From a bacterium (lineage in GTDB: Bacteria > Elusimicrobiota > Elusimicrobia > Elusimicrobiales > UBA9959), in contig JAJYJH010000001.1 of the NCBI GenBank assembly GCA_021789695.1, forward strand, positions 1-64,000: 64,000 nt of DNA. The letters are read 5' to 3'. The translations under genes were made by a program, and so were the position numbers. The notes beneath the pieces were generated by a model. The model did no database searches, was not told where the DNA came from, and was given only the letters and a program-made list of their open reading frames with translations. This document shows, piece after piece, positions 39,764 through 47,998 of the stretch (position 1 is its first letter; each line of letters starts with the position of its first letter).

Positions 39764-40792
39764 TCAGGCTTTCTTGAAGGCGTATTTGACGCGGGCTTCC
39801 AGGTTCTCGAAGTAGCCGGAGAGCAGCTTGAGTTTGGCCTTAAGCACGTCGTAGACCTCCTCCTGCTCCCTGGACTTCAGTTCGTCGGAAGCCTCCAGTT
39901 CCCTGAGCTTGCTTATGGCCCCGGAGAGTTCCTCTCGCAGCTTGGCGGTCTCTTGGTCGCGCCATTTCAAATCGGCGCGCATACGGCCTATCTCGTCGCA
40001 GAACTTCTTGGCCTGCTCCTCGTAGTCCCGGCGCTCGTCGAGCATGATGCGCTGGAACTCCTCGTTCTTGGCCACCAGCGAGGAGATGTTCTCCCCGAGA
40101 GTCCCTTCCAGGAGGTCCTTCTCCTCCAGCTGGGATTTTAGATCGTCCAGCTGCTTCTGCAGCTCGGCGGCTCTGGCGTCGGCCGCGGCCCGCTCCTTCC
40201 GGAGGGCGGCGTCGGCGTTCTCGGCGGACGCCATCAGGCGTTCCCTGAGGCGCGCCGCCTCCTCAGTCTTCTCGGCGATTGCCTGCGTGGCCTCTGTCAG
40301 TTTCTCCTCGGAGCGCTTTTTGAGCGTCTTGTAGAGGGTTTCCCAGGAAGGGTGCTCTCCTTTCACTGCCTGAGCGCCGGCTATGGCGCGCTTTAGTTTT
40401 TCCGTGAGAGCCGAGATCTCGGAGTCCTTGCGGCGCAGGGTCTCCTCGAAAGAGTGCTTCTCCCTGGCGTAGTCCCGCCGCATCTCCCTGACCTCATTTT
40501 CCAAGCGGGCGTTCTTGGAGATGGCCTTCTCCAGCAGCGAGCGGGAGGCGGTCTCCTCGGCGGCCTCCGGGGTCAGCGGCGGCCGCGGTTTGGACGGAGG
40601 TGCGGGCGGCGCGGCTATCAGTTCCTGGAAGGGCGCTTCCAGCATGGCCTCGCGCCACTGGCCGAGGGCGTTCTCAGGGCAGACGAGGGTGCTTCTCTCG
40701 AAACCGGGCAGGGAGGCGATCTCCCTGGGGGCAAAAGGCCCGCGGATGGACTTCTTCAGGTACACGTAATACCGCGAAATCTGCTGCGTCAT
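39764..40792 (-). CDS. GYF_2-like domain plus long coiled coil
   Basis: Residues about 5-55 (YYVYLKKSIRGPFAPREIAS, later TLVCPENALGQWREA) match the pattern of GYF_2/DUF4339-type modules that bind peptides in bacteria. A Pro-rich hinge follows, then an almost continuous coiled coil from about 75 to 340 rich in E/K/R/L. This suggests a cytoplasmic scaffold. The function is unknown. A TAGTAT -10 box six bases before the ATG predicts leaderless transcription; it is not part of the Ton operon downstream, from which it is separated by about 100 bases. Confidence 0.72.
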   Translation of the reverse strand: MTQQISRYYVYLKKSIRGPFAPREIASLPGFERSTLVCPENALGQWREAMLEAPFQELIAAPPAPPSKPRPPLTPEAAEETASRSLLEKAISKNARLENEVREMRRDYAREKHSFEETLRRKDSEISALTEKLKRAIAGAQAVKGEHPSWETLYKTLKKRSEEKLTEATQAIAEKTEEAARLRERLMASAENADAALRKERAAADARAAELQKQLDDLKSQLEEKDLLEGTLGENISSLVAKNEEFQRIMLDERRDYEEQAKKFCDEIGRMRADLKWRDQETAKLREELSGAISKLRELEASDELKSREQEEVYDVLKAKLKLLSGYFENLEARVKYAFKKA

Positions 40793-40798
40793 ATGTAA

Positions 40799-40804
40799 AT
40801 ACTA
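40799..40804 (-). promoter_or_regulatory. -10 box, leaderless-type
   Basis: TAGTAT on the minus strand ends six bases before the ATG at 40792, placing +1 on the start codon. Confidence 0.45.
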
Positions 40805-40857
40805 CCAAAGCTCTGTTACAAACAGATTACAGAAGCGCCGCGGGGGGCGCACACGGT

Positions 40858-41922
40858 CTAACGCGACACGTTCTTGAGGATGTTGGCGCGGGTGACGGGG
40901 TTGATGACGCCTTTCTCGGTGACGATCGCGGTTATCAGCGAGGCCGGAGTGACGTCGAAAGCCGGATGCCGCACCTTCACTCCCTTTGGGGCGATGCGCG
41001 CGCCTTTGACGTAAGTGACCTCCTCCGTGGAACGCTCCTCTATCGCTATGGCGGTTCCGTCGCTGGCGTGCTTGTCTATGGTTGGCGTCGGGGCCGCTAC
41101 GTAGAACGGCACGCCGTGGTACTTGGCTATTACGGCCAGCGCGTAGGTGCCGATCTTGTTGGCGGTGTCGCCGTTGGCGGCTATGCGGTCCGCCCCCACG
41201 ACGACGGCGTTTACGCCGCAAGTTTTGATGATGTGCGCGGCCATGTTGTCCGTGATGAGCTCGGACGGCACACCCTCGCGCATCAGTTCCCAGATGGTCA
41301 GCCGCGCGCCCTGCAGGTAGGGGCGCGTCTCGCAGGAATAGGCGTGCTTTATCTTCCCCTTCTTGTGCGCCGTGGTTATCACTCCCACGGCGGTGCCTAT
41401 ACCCATCGTGGCGAGGGCCCCGGCGTTGCAATGCGTCATGACCACGCATTTCCGCGGCAGCAGGGCCGCGCCGTAGGCGCCCATGTCGCGGCAGGCCTTC
41501 TCGTCCTCGGCGCTGACCAGGCGGGCTTCCTTATCCATGGCGACGAGGAACCTCCTGCGCGCGGCCGGAAAGAGTTTACCGGGGTGCGCAGCGGCGAAGG
41601 CGAGAGCCAGGTTCAGCATGCGGTCGGTGGCGTAGAACAGGGCCACGGCCGTGGGACGGGCGGCCTTCAGCAGGTCCGCCGTGCGCCGGGCCTGCTTCTC
41701 TATTTCAGCGGAGGTCTTGGGCGCCAGGCGGCGCATCTCCAGCGCGAAGCCGAAGGCGGCCGCGCAGCCTATCAGCGGCGCGCCGCGCAGCGCCATGTCC
41801 CTGGTGGCCTTGGCGGTTCCGGAGGCGTCCTTCACGGCGAGGAACTTCACCTTATCCGGCAGCAGGCGCTGGTCCAGTATCTTCATCCCTGTTTTATTGA
41901 ATATCAGGCGAGGCGGTATCAT
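40858..41922 (-). CDS. mtnA: Methylthioribose-1-phosphate isomerase
   Basis: It isomerises methylthioribose-1-phosphate to methylthioribulose-1-phosphate in methionine salvage. The 354 residues show the eIF2B-like fold: ATRDMALRGAPLIGCAAAFG near residue 46, the active-site cysteine in THCNAGALATMG near 160, and the aspartate in VVVGADRIAANGDTANKIGT near 240. The ATG at 41922 has a strong AAAGGGG Shine-Dalgarno; a longer frame upstream would cross a terminator and the yggU gene. No other mtn gene is nearby. Confidence 0.92.
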   Translation of the reverse strand: MIPPRLIFNKTGMKILDQRLLPDKVKFLAVKDASGTAKATRDMALRGAPLIGCAAAFGFALEMRRLAPKTSAEIEKQARRTADLLKAARPTAVALFYATDRMLNLALAFAAAHPGKLFPAARRRFLVAMDKEARLVSAEDEKACRDMGAYGAALLPRKCVVMTHCNAGALATMGIGTAVGVITTAHKKGKIKHAYSCETRPYLQGARLTIWELMREGVPSELITDNMAAHIIKTCGVNAVVVGADRIAANGDTANKIGTYALAVIAKYHGVPFYVAAPTPTIDKHASDGTAIAIEERSTEEVTYVKGARIAPKGVKVRHPAFDVTPASLITAIVTEKGVINPVTRANILKNVSR

Positions 41923-41935
41923 GCTCTTTTCCCCT

Positions 41936-41967
41936 TTAAAAGTAAGGGCCCGCTCTGGGCGGGCCCG
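41936..41967 (-). terminator. Intrinsic terminator after the DUF167 gene
   Basis: On the minus strand GGGCCCGC and GCGGGCCC pair around a CCAGA loop, followed by TTACTTTT. It separates the yggU-like gene from mtnA. Confidence 0.65.
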
Positions 41968-41987
41968 GCGTAGAAGCCCGGCGTGGT

Positions 41988-42251
41988 TCATGGTATGGAA
42001 TCCAGCAGGTTCTTCAGCTCCTCTTCGGTCTTGCCGGTTATCTCCACGGTCTTCTCGCGGCCCTTCGCGCCGCGGATTATGTTGACCATTTTGGATGGCA
42101 CTTCGAAGAATTCGGAGAGGTAATCCCTGAGCATAAGGTTTATCTTGAGATCGGCGGCCGCGGCGCATACTTTCACGCGCAGCACGCTGCCTATGCGGGA
42201 AACCACCTCGTTGTCCTCACAGTTCGGTATTACCCTGACTTTTACTATCAT
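41988..42251 (-). CDS. DUF167/YggU-family protein
   Basis: The 87-residue alpha/beta protein starts MIVKVRVIPNCEDNEVV and has LRVKVCAAAADLKINLML and IIRGAKGREKTVEITG, the standard DUF167 pattern. The role is unknown; the gene commonly travels with yggS, as here. A perfect AGGAGGTAGGGA Shine-Dalgarno precedes the ATG. Confidence 0.9.
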   Translation of the reverse strand: MIVKVRVIPNCEDNEVVSRIGSVLRVKVCAAAADLKINLMLRDYLSEFFEVPSKMVNIIRGAKGREKTVEITGKTEEELKNLLDSIP

Positions 42252-42290
42252 TCCCTACCTCCTGTACTCTGAATCGTGCCGCCCGCAACG

Positions 42291-42998
42291 TTAGGCGAAA
42301 AGCGAACTCCCTATACGCGGCAGGGTGGAGCCGGCTTCCACAGCCAACTCGAAATCACCGCTCATGCCGAGGGACAGGTGGCAGCCCGGCCCCTCGAAAT
42401 CCCTGTCGAATATCTTCTTGGCTTGCGCGAACGCCGCCCGGATCTCTCCTTGGGAGGCGTTGACTGGGGCTATGCCCATGTAGCCGCGCGGGTCCAGGTT
42501 CTTCAGGCCGCGCAGCCGCTCCAGCAGTTCCCCCGCCTGCGCCGGAGCAGTCCCGGACTGCGTGGGCGAGTCGTTGAGTTTGAGCTGTATCATCACCGGC
42601 ATGACCTTGCCGAGAACAGCCGCGTGCCTGTCAATTTCCGCGGCTATCCTGAAACTGTCCACGCTGTCTATCCAGTCGAAGAGCTCCACGGCGGCCTTGG
42701 CCTTGTTGGCCTGCAGATGGCCTATGAAATGCAGCGTCACGCGAGAGCGCAGCGGGGCTAGCCGGCCTGCGGTCCACCTGGCTCTGGCGTCCTGCACCCT
42801 GCTCTCGCCGGCTATCGAGACAAGTCCTGCTTCCACCAGAACCCTGACGTCCTCGTCGGCGGCGTACTTGGTCACGGCCATGAAATGGGGCGGTAGTTCC
42901 GGAGTTCCGGACTCTTTACGAGACGCGGCTATGCGGGCCGTGATACCGGTAAAATTAGAGATAAGTGCGCCTTTGCGTGTGATTTCGGCGGTTGGCAT
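42291..42998 (-). CDS. YggS/PLPBP-family PLP homeostasis protein
   Basis: The 235-residue TIM-barrel protein binds pyridoxal phosphate on the lysine in FMAVTKYA near residue 43, followed by AGESRVQDARARW (the family usually has GENRVQE). LHFIGHLQANKAKAAVELFD near 102 and LSLGMSGDFELAVEAGST near the end confirm the family. It maintains PLP and amino-acid balance. TATACT ends ten bases before the ATG, with no Shine-Dalgarno. Confidence 0.93.
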   Translation of the reverse strand: MPTAEITRKGALISNFTGITARIAASRKESGTPELPPHFMAVTKYAADEDVRVLVEAGLVSIAGESRVQDARARWTAGRLAPLRSRVTLHFIGHLQANKAKAAVELFDWIDSVDSFRIAAEIDRHAAVLGKVMPVMIQLKLNDSPTQSGTAPAQAGELLERLRGLKNLDPRGYMGIAPVNASQGEIRAAFAQAKKIFDRDFEGPGCHLSLGMSGDFELAVEAGSTLPRIGSSLFA

Positions 42999-43008
42999 GT
43001 TCTGGATT

Positions 43009-43014
43009 AGTATA
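43009..43014 (-). promoter_or_regulatory. -10 box, near-leaderless
   Basis: TATACT on the minus strand ends ten bases before the yggS-like ATG at 42998, opposite the divergent MFS promoter. Confidence 0.4.
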
Positions 43015-43069
43015 TTTTAGCAAAAAACGCCGGTTTTTCATAGGGAAAACGCTCGGTTTGTCGAAATGC

Positions 43070-43075
43070 TATGAT
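43070..43075 (+). promoter_or_regulatory. Extended -10 box, leaderless-type
   Basis: TATGAT preceded by TGC ends six bases before the ATG at 43082, so +1 is predicted on the start codon. Confidence 0.5.
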
Positions 43076-43081
43076 TTTACG

Positions 43082-44311
43082 ATGTCCTTGCCAGGCGGCT
43101 TCTGGATACTAGCTTTAGCTCAGGGGCTGATGGCCGCCGGTTACGCTATCTCTTTTCCCTTCCTCGCCGTGTACCTGAACTCGCACCGCGGTATGCCCAT
43201 GTCCTGGGTGGGCGCCTTTCTGGCCGGGTCCATGCTGCTGTCCTCCCTGGCGCGCTTCCTAGGCGGGGAGATCTCCGACGCCGTTGGCAGGCGTAAGGTG
43301 ATGGTTTATTCCCTTTGGGTGAGGGCGCTGGTGGTGTCCGCGATAGCCTGGGTTATTTACGCGCGGGCTCCGCTATGGCAGATCTTTGTCCTGCATCCCC
43401 TGTCCGGTTTCATCGGCTCGCTCTTCGACCCGGCGGCCCAGTCCTGGGTGGCGGACTACACGCATCCGGCCGGGCGGATTAAAGCCTATGGTTTCCTGCG
43501 CGTGGGCACAAATGCCGGCTGGGCCGTGGGCCCCGCGCTGGGCGGCTTCCTGGCTTCCGGCTCCTACGCGCTGATGTTCGTGATCACGGCGGCCGTCACC
43601 GCGGTCTGCGCCGCGATACTGGCGCTCTCGGTGCGCGATCTGCCGGGCGCGGCGACCGGGCGGGCCCCGGAGGCGGGCTTTTACGGCGCGGTCCGTGCGC
43701 TTTCTGACGGCGCCTTCCTGCGCTTCTGCGTCTTTGCTTTCATGACTACCGCGGTGATGAGCCAGCTGGTCGTCTCCACGTCCCTCTATTCGAGGGCCTA
43801 CCTCGGCATGGGCGAGGGCGAGATCGGGTTGCTGTTCTCCATTAACGGGCTGATGGTGGTGTTCTTCCAATACTTCGTCACCCGGCTGCTGGAGGGGCGG
43901 CGTCTGACGGCCGGGCTGGCCGCCGGGGCGGTGTGCTACGCGGCCGGCTACCTCTTCTTCGGGTACTCCCCCTCCTTCTTCTTCGCCGCCGCGTCGTTCG
44001 TGGTGGTAACCCTGGGCGAGCTGGCGATGTCGCCCGCGATGCAGGCGTTGGGGGCGAACATGGCGCCGCACGGGGCCAAGGGGCGCTACCTGGGCGTGCA
44101 GGGCGTCTTCCAGCAGGTGGGGCGCGCGTTCGGTATCTTCGTCGGCTCCAACGCCGTCGGAAGCATAAGCCCGCTGTTCCGCGAGGGCCCCTGGTTCATA
44201 ATCGCTTTCCTGGCCCTCACCGCCGGCGCCGGTTTCCTCTCCCTTGGGCGCCGCCTGACACTGGAGCAAGACGGTCTGAAGGGGCCGTCGCCGGTCCCTA
44301 CGTTTACTTGA
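43082..44311 (+). CDS. MFS transporter, DHA1 drug-efflux type
   Basis: The 409-residue protein has about 12 hydrophobic helices and the MFS loop GGEISDAVGRRKVMVYSLWV between helices 2 and 3. Similar transporters export drugs or metabolites by proton exchange. The ATG at 43082 is preferred over an in-frame ATG at 42992: the first helix begins there and a TATGAT -10 lies between the two. The substrate is unknown. Confidence 0.9.
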   Translation: MSLPGGFWILALAQGLMAAGYAISFPFLAVYLNSHRGMPMSWVGAFLAGSMLLSSLARFLGGEISDAVGRRKVMVYSLWVRALVVSAIAWVIYARAPLWQIFVLHPLSGFIGSLFDPAAQSWVADYTHPAGRIKAYGFLRVGTNAGWAVGPALGGFLASGSYALMFVITAAVTAVCAAILALSVRDLPGAATGRAPEAGFYGAVRALSDGAFLRFCVFAFMTTAVMSQLVVSTSLYSRAYLGMGEGEIGLLFSINGLMVVFFQYFVTRLLEGRRLTAGLAAGAVCYAAGYLFFGYSPSFFFAAASFVVVTLGELAMSPAMQALGANMAPHGAKGRYLGVQGVFQQVGRAFGIFVGSNAVGSISPLFREGPWFIIAFLALTAGAGFLSLGRRLTLEQDGLKGPSPVPTFT

Positions 44312-44634
44312 GATCTAGGACGCTGCGCGCGGCCGGGGAGGGGCGGGACAGACTCGGGCTATCGGGCCGCGCCACTCTCGAGGATGGCGTCCCTGGTGTT
44401 CACGGCATTGAGCTGGTGTGCGGGCTGGAGAAGGATGTACGCGAACGGCTGGACGGGCCTGCGGCGCTACGGCATGGCGGGGGCGAGATGCGGGTGCGGC
44501 TGGGGGCCCTGTTTGGGTTGAGGCCGCCGCGGTCGCTGGCGCTCCTGAGGCGCAAGGGGAAGAAGTTATCGCGGGAGAAACTTCTGCCGGAGGCTTTTGT
44601 TCCCATGACCGGAGAGGCCATGCGCCGGCGATGA
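44312..44634 (+). pseudogene. Remnant of protein-L-isoaspartate O-methyltransferase
   Basis: In the frame ending at the TGA 44632-44634 the translation carries DRLGLSGRATLEDG, ALRHGGGEMRV, SLALLRRKGKKLSREKLLPE and the terminal FVPMTGEAMRRR. This order resembles the last about 90 residues of Pcm (gene order in intact Pcm: RLGL, L-x-x-GG, F-V-P-M-T-G). The N-terminal SAM-binding part is absent because the frame runs back into the MFS gene. No start codon or Shine-Dalgarno is evident, so I treat it as a relic. The assignment is by pattern only. Confidence 0.45.
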
Positions 44635-44657
44635 AGCCCCCCGGTCGCTTGGCCGGG

Positions 44658-45038
44658 TCAGTGGAGGAACTTGAGGAGCAGCAGGGCCGCCCCGACCAGC
44701 AGGAATGCAATGATGGTCTTCCAGGATGCGGCGCCTTCCGGTTTTAGGCTGGTGGTGAGGCTAAGCTTCGTCGGGCGGGCGTCCACATCCTCCCCCGCCT
44801 CTTCGGTTTTTCTGAGGGCCTGCTCGTAAATCCGGCGCACGTCCTGCGGCATGGCTTCCGCGTTGTCGTAGCTTACGCCGTTGACGGTTATCTTGCCGCG
44901 GCTTCCCAGGGTTCCGGTGGAACCCAGCGCGTCCTGCACGGTCTTTCGTAATTCCTCAGGCACTGCGTCCAGAGAGGCATACTCTTTTCCGTTTATCTTT
45001 ATTTTTTGCTTTATGTTGATGTTGAAATCTGTGCCCAT
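44658..45038 (-). CDS. Small tail-anchored protein with two internal repeats
   Basis: The 126-residue protein has two similar motifs: IKINGKEYASLDAVPEELRK with a following helix (about 13-40), and ITVNGVSYDNAEAMPQDVRR with a helix (about 49-77). A charged linker follows, then one C-terminal membrane helix (IIAFLLVGAALLLLKFLH), suggesting a tail anchor with a cytoplasmic domain. I recognise no family. It has a GAGGAGCG Shine-Dalgarno and lies alone before the groE terminator. Confidence 0.65.
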   Translation of the reverse strand: MGTDFNINIKQKIKINGKEYASLDAVPEELRKTVQDALGSTGTLGSRGKITVNGVSYDNAEAMPQDVRRIYEQALRKTEEAGEDVDARPTKLSLTTSLKPEGAASWKTIIAFLLVGAALLLLKFLH

Positions 45039-45139
45039 AAACGCTCCTCTTTCTCTGACACTATATCAAACCTTCCGCCCCGTATCAAACGCCGCCGGCG
45101 GGCCCTGTATCATTTGGGAAGGTAGGCAGCAACGTCCCC

Positions 45140-45181
45140 AATAAAATAAAAACCCCCGGTTTGCAGCCGGGGGTTTTTATT
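45140..45181 (-). terminator. Intrinsic terminator of groESL
   Basis: AATAAAAACCCCCGG and CCGGGGGTTTTTATT pair around TTTGCAG; the minus strand ends in a T5-ATT run right after the groEL stop. Confidence 0.88.
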
Positions 45182-45196
45182 TACTTCAGCGCTGAC

Positions 45197-46828
45197 TTAG
45201 TACATGTCTGCGCCGGGGGGCATGCCGCCGGGCATGGCCGGGGCAGCGGTCTTTTTTTCGGGTTGGTCGGCCACCAGGCAGTCCGTGTTGAGCAGGGTGC
45301 TCGCGATGGAGGCGGCGTTCTCAAGTGCAGTACGGGTCACTTTGCACGGGTCCACGATGCCGGCCTTCAGGACGTCCACGTATTCCAAGGTGTCCGCATC
45401 GAAGCCGATGTCGTCCTTGGAGTTCTTTATCTTGTCCACAACGATGGAGCCGTCCATGCCTGCGTTCTCGGCGATGATGCGCAACGGGGCGAAGATCGCG
45501 CGGCGGACTATGCTTACTCCGGTGGCTTCGTCCTCGTGCTCGCACTTCACCTTGTCCAATACCTTGGCGGCGCGTATTAGCGCGGTGCCGCCGCCGGGCA
45601 GCAGGCCTTCCTGCACGCCGGCCTTGGTCGCGTTCTTGGCGTCCTCGATCTTGGACTTCTTGGCCTTCATCTCGGTCTCGGTCGCCGCACCCACGCGAAT
45701 GACGGCTACGCCGCCGGACAGCTTGGCCAGGCGCTCCTCCAGTTTCTCCTTGTCGTAGTCGCTGGTGGTGTCCTCCATCTGCTTGCGGATCTGGGCGGTG
45801 CGGGCCTTTATCTCGTTCTTGTCCCCCGCGCCGTCGACTATGGTGGTGTTTTCCTTGTCGATGACGATGCGCTTGGCCCGGCCGAGCTGCTTCACTTCGG
45901 CCTTCTCCAGTTTCATGCCGCGCTCTTCGCTGATGACCTCGCCGCCGGTGAGGATAGCGATGTCCTCCAGCATTTCCTTGCGGCGGTCGCCGAAGCCGGG
46001 GGCCTTCACGGCCGCGCCCTTAAGGGTGCCGCGCAGTTTGTTGACGACCAGCGTCGCCAGGGCCTCGCCCTCGAGGTCCTCGGCGAGGATCAGGAACTGC
46101 TTGCCGGTCTGCACGATCTTTTCGAGCACGGGCAGCAGGTCGTTCATCGCGGAGATCTTCTTGTCGGTAATCAGGATCATGGCGTCCTCGAGCACGCACT
46201 CCATGCGCTCGGGATCGGTCACGAAGTACGGGGAGACGTATCCGCGGTCGAACTGCATGCCCTCGACGACGTCTAACTCGGTCTTGGAGGACTTGCCCTC
46301 CTCGACGGTGATGACGCCCTCGTGGCCGACCTTCTCCATCGCGTTGGCGATCAACTCGCCGACCTCCCGGTCGTTGGCGGAAATCGTGGCTATCTGGGCC
46401 TTCTCTTCCTTGGTCTTGACCGGCTTGGCCATGCGCTTGAGCTCCTCTACGAGGGACTCGACGGCCTTATCGATGCCCTTCTTGAGGTAGGTGGAGTTGG
46501 CGCCGGCGGTCACGTTCTTGAGACCTTCGGTGAAGATCGCCTGGGTCAGCACGGTGGCGGTGGTGGTGCCGTCGCCGGCTACGTCGTTGGTCTTGGAGGC
46601 GGCCTCGCGCACGAGCTGCGCGCCCATGTCCTCGAAGTGGTCCTCCAGCTCTATCTCCTTGGCTATGGTCACGCCGTCGTCGATGATGGTCGGGGAGCCG
46701 AACTTCTTGGAGAGGATGACGGACTTGCCTTTAGGGCCCAGGGTCACCTTCACCGCGTTGGCCAGCTTGTCCACGCCGGCCTTTATGCGCATCCTGCCTT
46801 CTTCGGAGTAAATTATCTGCTTAGCCAT
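45197..46828 (-). CDS. groEL: Chaperonin GroEL
   Basis: The 543-residue Hsp60 forms the double-ring folding chamber in the cytoplasm. Signatures are [19 protein letters not shown] near residue 30, DGTTTATVL near 87, and the C-terminal [16 protein letters not shown]. The tail ends [10 protein letters not shown], a short version of the GGM repeat. It follows groES by 22 bases under the CIRCE-flanked promoter at 47247-47275. Confidence 0.98.
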   Translation of the reverse strand: MAKQIIYSEEGRMRIKAGVDKLANAVKVTLGPKGKSVILSKKFGSPTIIDDGVTIAKEIELEDHFEDMGAQLVREAASKTNDVAGDGTTTATVLTQAIFTEGLKNVTAGANSTYLKKGIDKAVESLVEELKRMAKPVKTKEEKAQIATISANDREVGELIANAMEKVGHEGVITVEEGKSSKTELDVVEGMQFDRGYVSPYFVTDPERMECVLEDAMILITDKKISAMNDLLPVLEKIVQTGKQFLILAEDLEGEALATLVVNKLRGTLKGAAVKAPGFGDRRKEMLEDIAILTGGEVISEERGMKLEKAEVKQLGRAKRIVIDKENTTIVDGAGDKNEIKARTAQIRKQMEDTTSDYDKEKLEERLAKLSGGVAVIRVGAATETEMKAKKSKIEDAKNATKAGVQEGLLPGGGTALIRAAKVLDKVKCEHEDEATGVSIVRRAIFAPLRIIAENAGMDGSIVVDKIKNSKDDIGFDADTLEYVDVLKAGIVDPCKVTRTALENAASIASTLLNTDCLVADQPEKKTAAPAMPGGMPPGADMY

Positions 46829-46850
46829 TGTATTTCTCCTTCCTTATATG

Positions 46851-47156
46851 TTACTTCACGATGCCGAGGACGTCTTCCTCGCGCATGATGAGGTATTCCT
46901 CATCGTTGATTTTGATCTCGGTGCCGGAGTACTTGCCGTACAGCACGGTGTCGCCGGTCTTTACTTCCATCGGTACGAGCTTGCCGTCCTCGGTTTTGCC
47001 TTTGCCGGTCGCCACGACCAGGCCTTCCTGCGGCTTTTCCTTGGCGGTCTCGGGGATGATGATCCCGCTCTTCTTTATTTCCTTGGGCTCTACGGCCTTC
47101 ACTATCAGCCTGTCGCCCAGGGGCTGTATCTTTATCTTCGTAGCGGTGTCTGTCAT
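46851..47156 (-). CDS. groES: Co-chaperonin GroES
   Basis: The 101-residue lid of the GroEL chamber has [18 protein letters not shown] at the start, [15 protein letters not shown] in the mobile loop region, and [13 protein letters not shown] later. A GGAGGGCAG Shine-Dalgarno precedes the ATG at 47156. The leader is about 80-90 bases and carries the downstream CIRCE-like operator. Confidence 0.97.
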   Translation of the reverse strand: MTDTATKIKIQPLGDRLIVKAVEPKEIKKSGIIIPETAKEKPQEGLVVATGKGKTEDGKLVPMEVKTGDTVLYGKYSGTEIKINDEEYLIMREEDVLGIVK

Positions 47157-47220
47157 GTTACTGCCCTCCTGTTCCTTATTCTTCTCTTAATCTGTCCCGC
47201 TTCGGAGCGGGATGTCAAAT

Positions 47221-47299
47221 TTAGCACTTCAACTTCTCTATTGCTAATTTTATCAAACGGCACGGAGTATGTCAAGCACTCTTTCGGGCAGACTGCTAA
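47221..47299 (-). promoter_or_regulatory. groESL promoter flanked by two CIRCE-like HrcA operators
   Basis: On the minus strand TTGACA (plus 47270-47275) and TAAAAT (47247-47252) are 17 bases apart. A CIRCE-like repeat at 47273-47299 (arms CAAGCACTC and GACTGCTAA, nine-base gap) overlaps the -35. A second at 47221-47247 (TTAGCACTT and TATTGCTAA, nine-base gap) covers the start of the transcript. The consensus is TTAGCACTC-N9-GAGTGCTAA, so heat-shock repression by HrcA is likely. Confidence 0.8.
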
Positions 47300-47336
47300 A
47301 AAAGAGAAACCGGGCCTGTGCCCGGCTTTTTCTCTG
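47300..47336 (-). terminator. Intrinsic terminator of the signalling operon
   Basis: On the minus strand GCCGGGC/GCCCGGT-type arms within AGAGAAA...TTTCTCT pair around ACAG and end in a T-rich run. It lies just after the FHA gene and abuts the upstream groE operator. Confidence 0.72.
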
Positions 47337-47347
47337 CCGCGGAACGG

Positions 47348-47998
47348 CTATTTCTTCACGAAGAACCTGAAGCGGGTGGAACCCACTTCTATCACATCGT
47401 CGTCGTTCAGCATCACCTTTTCGTTGAGTGGGTTGCCGTTGTACTTGGCGTAGCCTTCCTTGATGGGGTTCAGGTAATAACCCTCCGGGCGCAGCGTGAT
47501 GACGGCGGCCAGTTCCGGACCGCCTCCGAAAAGCCCCCCGGACTTGTAGGGGATGGCGGCCTGAGCGGACTTGCCGATGTAGGTGGACAGCGCGGTCAGT
47601 TCAAAATCCTTTCTGTCGTCGGCGGGGTTTTCGAGGACCTCTATACCGCCCTGCGGCGGCCTGCCGCGCTGCGGCGGGAGCTGCGGCTCTGGAGCTTTCT
47701 CCGGGGCCAGAGAGCTCTCGCCGAAGACCAGGGAATATTTCACGAGGGTCACTATGTCCCCGGGCTTCAACCCGGCCTTCAGGACCTTCCGGCCGTTGAC
47801 GAAGGTGCCGTTGGTGGAGTTCAAGTCCTCGACGAACCAGGTGCCGCCGGACTCGTACAGTTTGCAGTGATGGCCGGAGACAGCGGGGTTGTCCAGCACG
47901 ATGTCGTTGTCGGGCTTCCTGCCGAGGGCGTAGGAACTCTTTTCCAGCTTTACCTCGCGGATAAAGGCCGCTTCGAACTTCAGCATTAATTTAGGCAT
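47348..47998 (-). CDS. Protein with two FHA domains
   Basis: Residues about 5-95 form an FHA domain with YALGRKPDNDIVLDNPAVSG, HH and STNGTFVNG, the residues that bind phosphothreonine. Residues about 130-216 appear to be a second, more divergent FHA-like domain (TYIGKSAQAAIPYKSGG, KYNGNPLNEKVML, VEVGSTRFRFF-like end). It should read phosphorylation by the two kinases upstream. It is the last gene of the operon and overlaps the phosphatase gene by eight bases. Confidence 0.88.
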   Translation of the reverse strand: MPKLMLKFEAAFIREVKLEKSSYALGRKPDNDIVLDNPAVSGHHCKLYESGGTWFVEDLNSTNGTFVNGRKVLKAGLKPGDIVTLVKYSLVFGESSLAPEKAPEPQLPPQRGRPPQGGIEVLENPADDRKDFELTALSTYIGKSAQAAIPYKSGGLFGGGPELAAVITLRPEGYYLNPIKEGYAKYNGNPLNEKVMLNDDDVIEVGSTRFRFFVKK

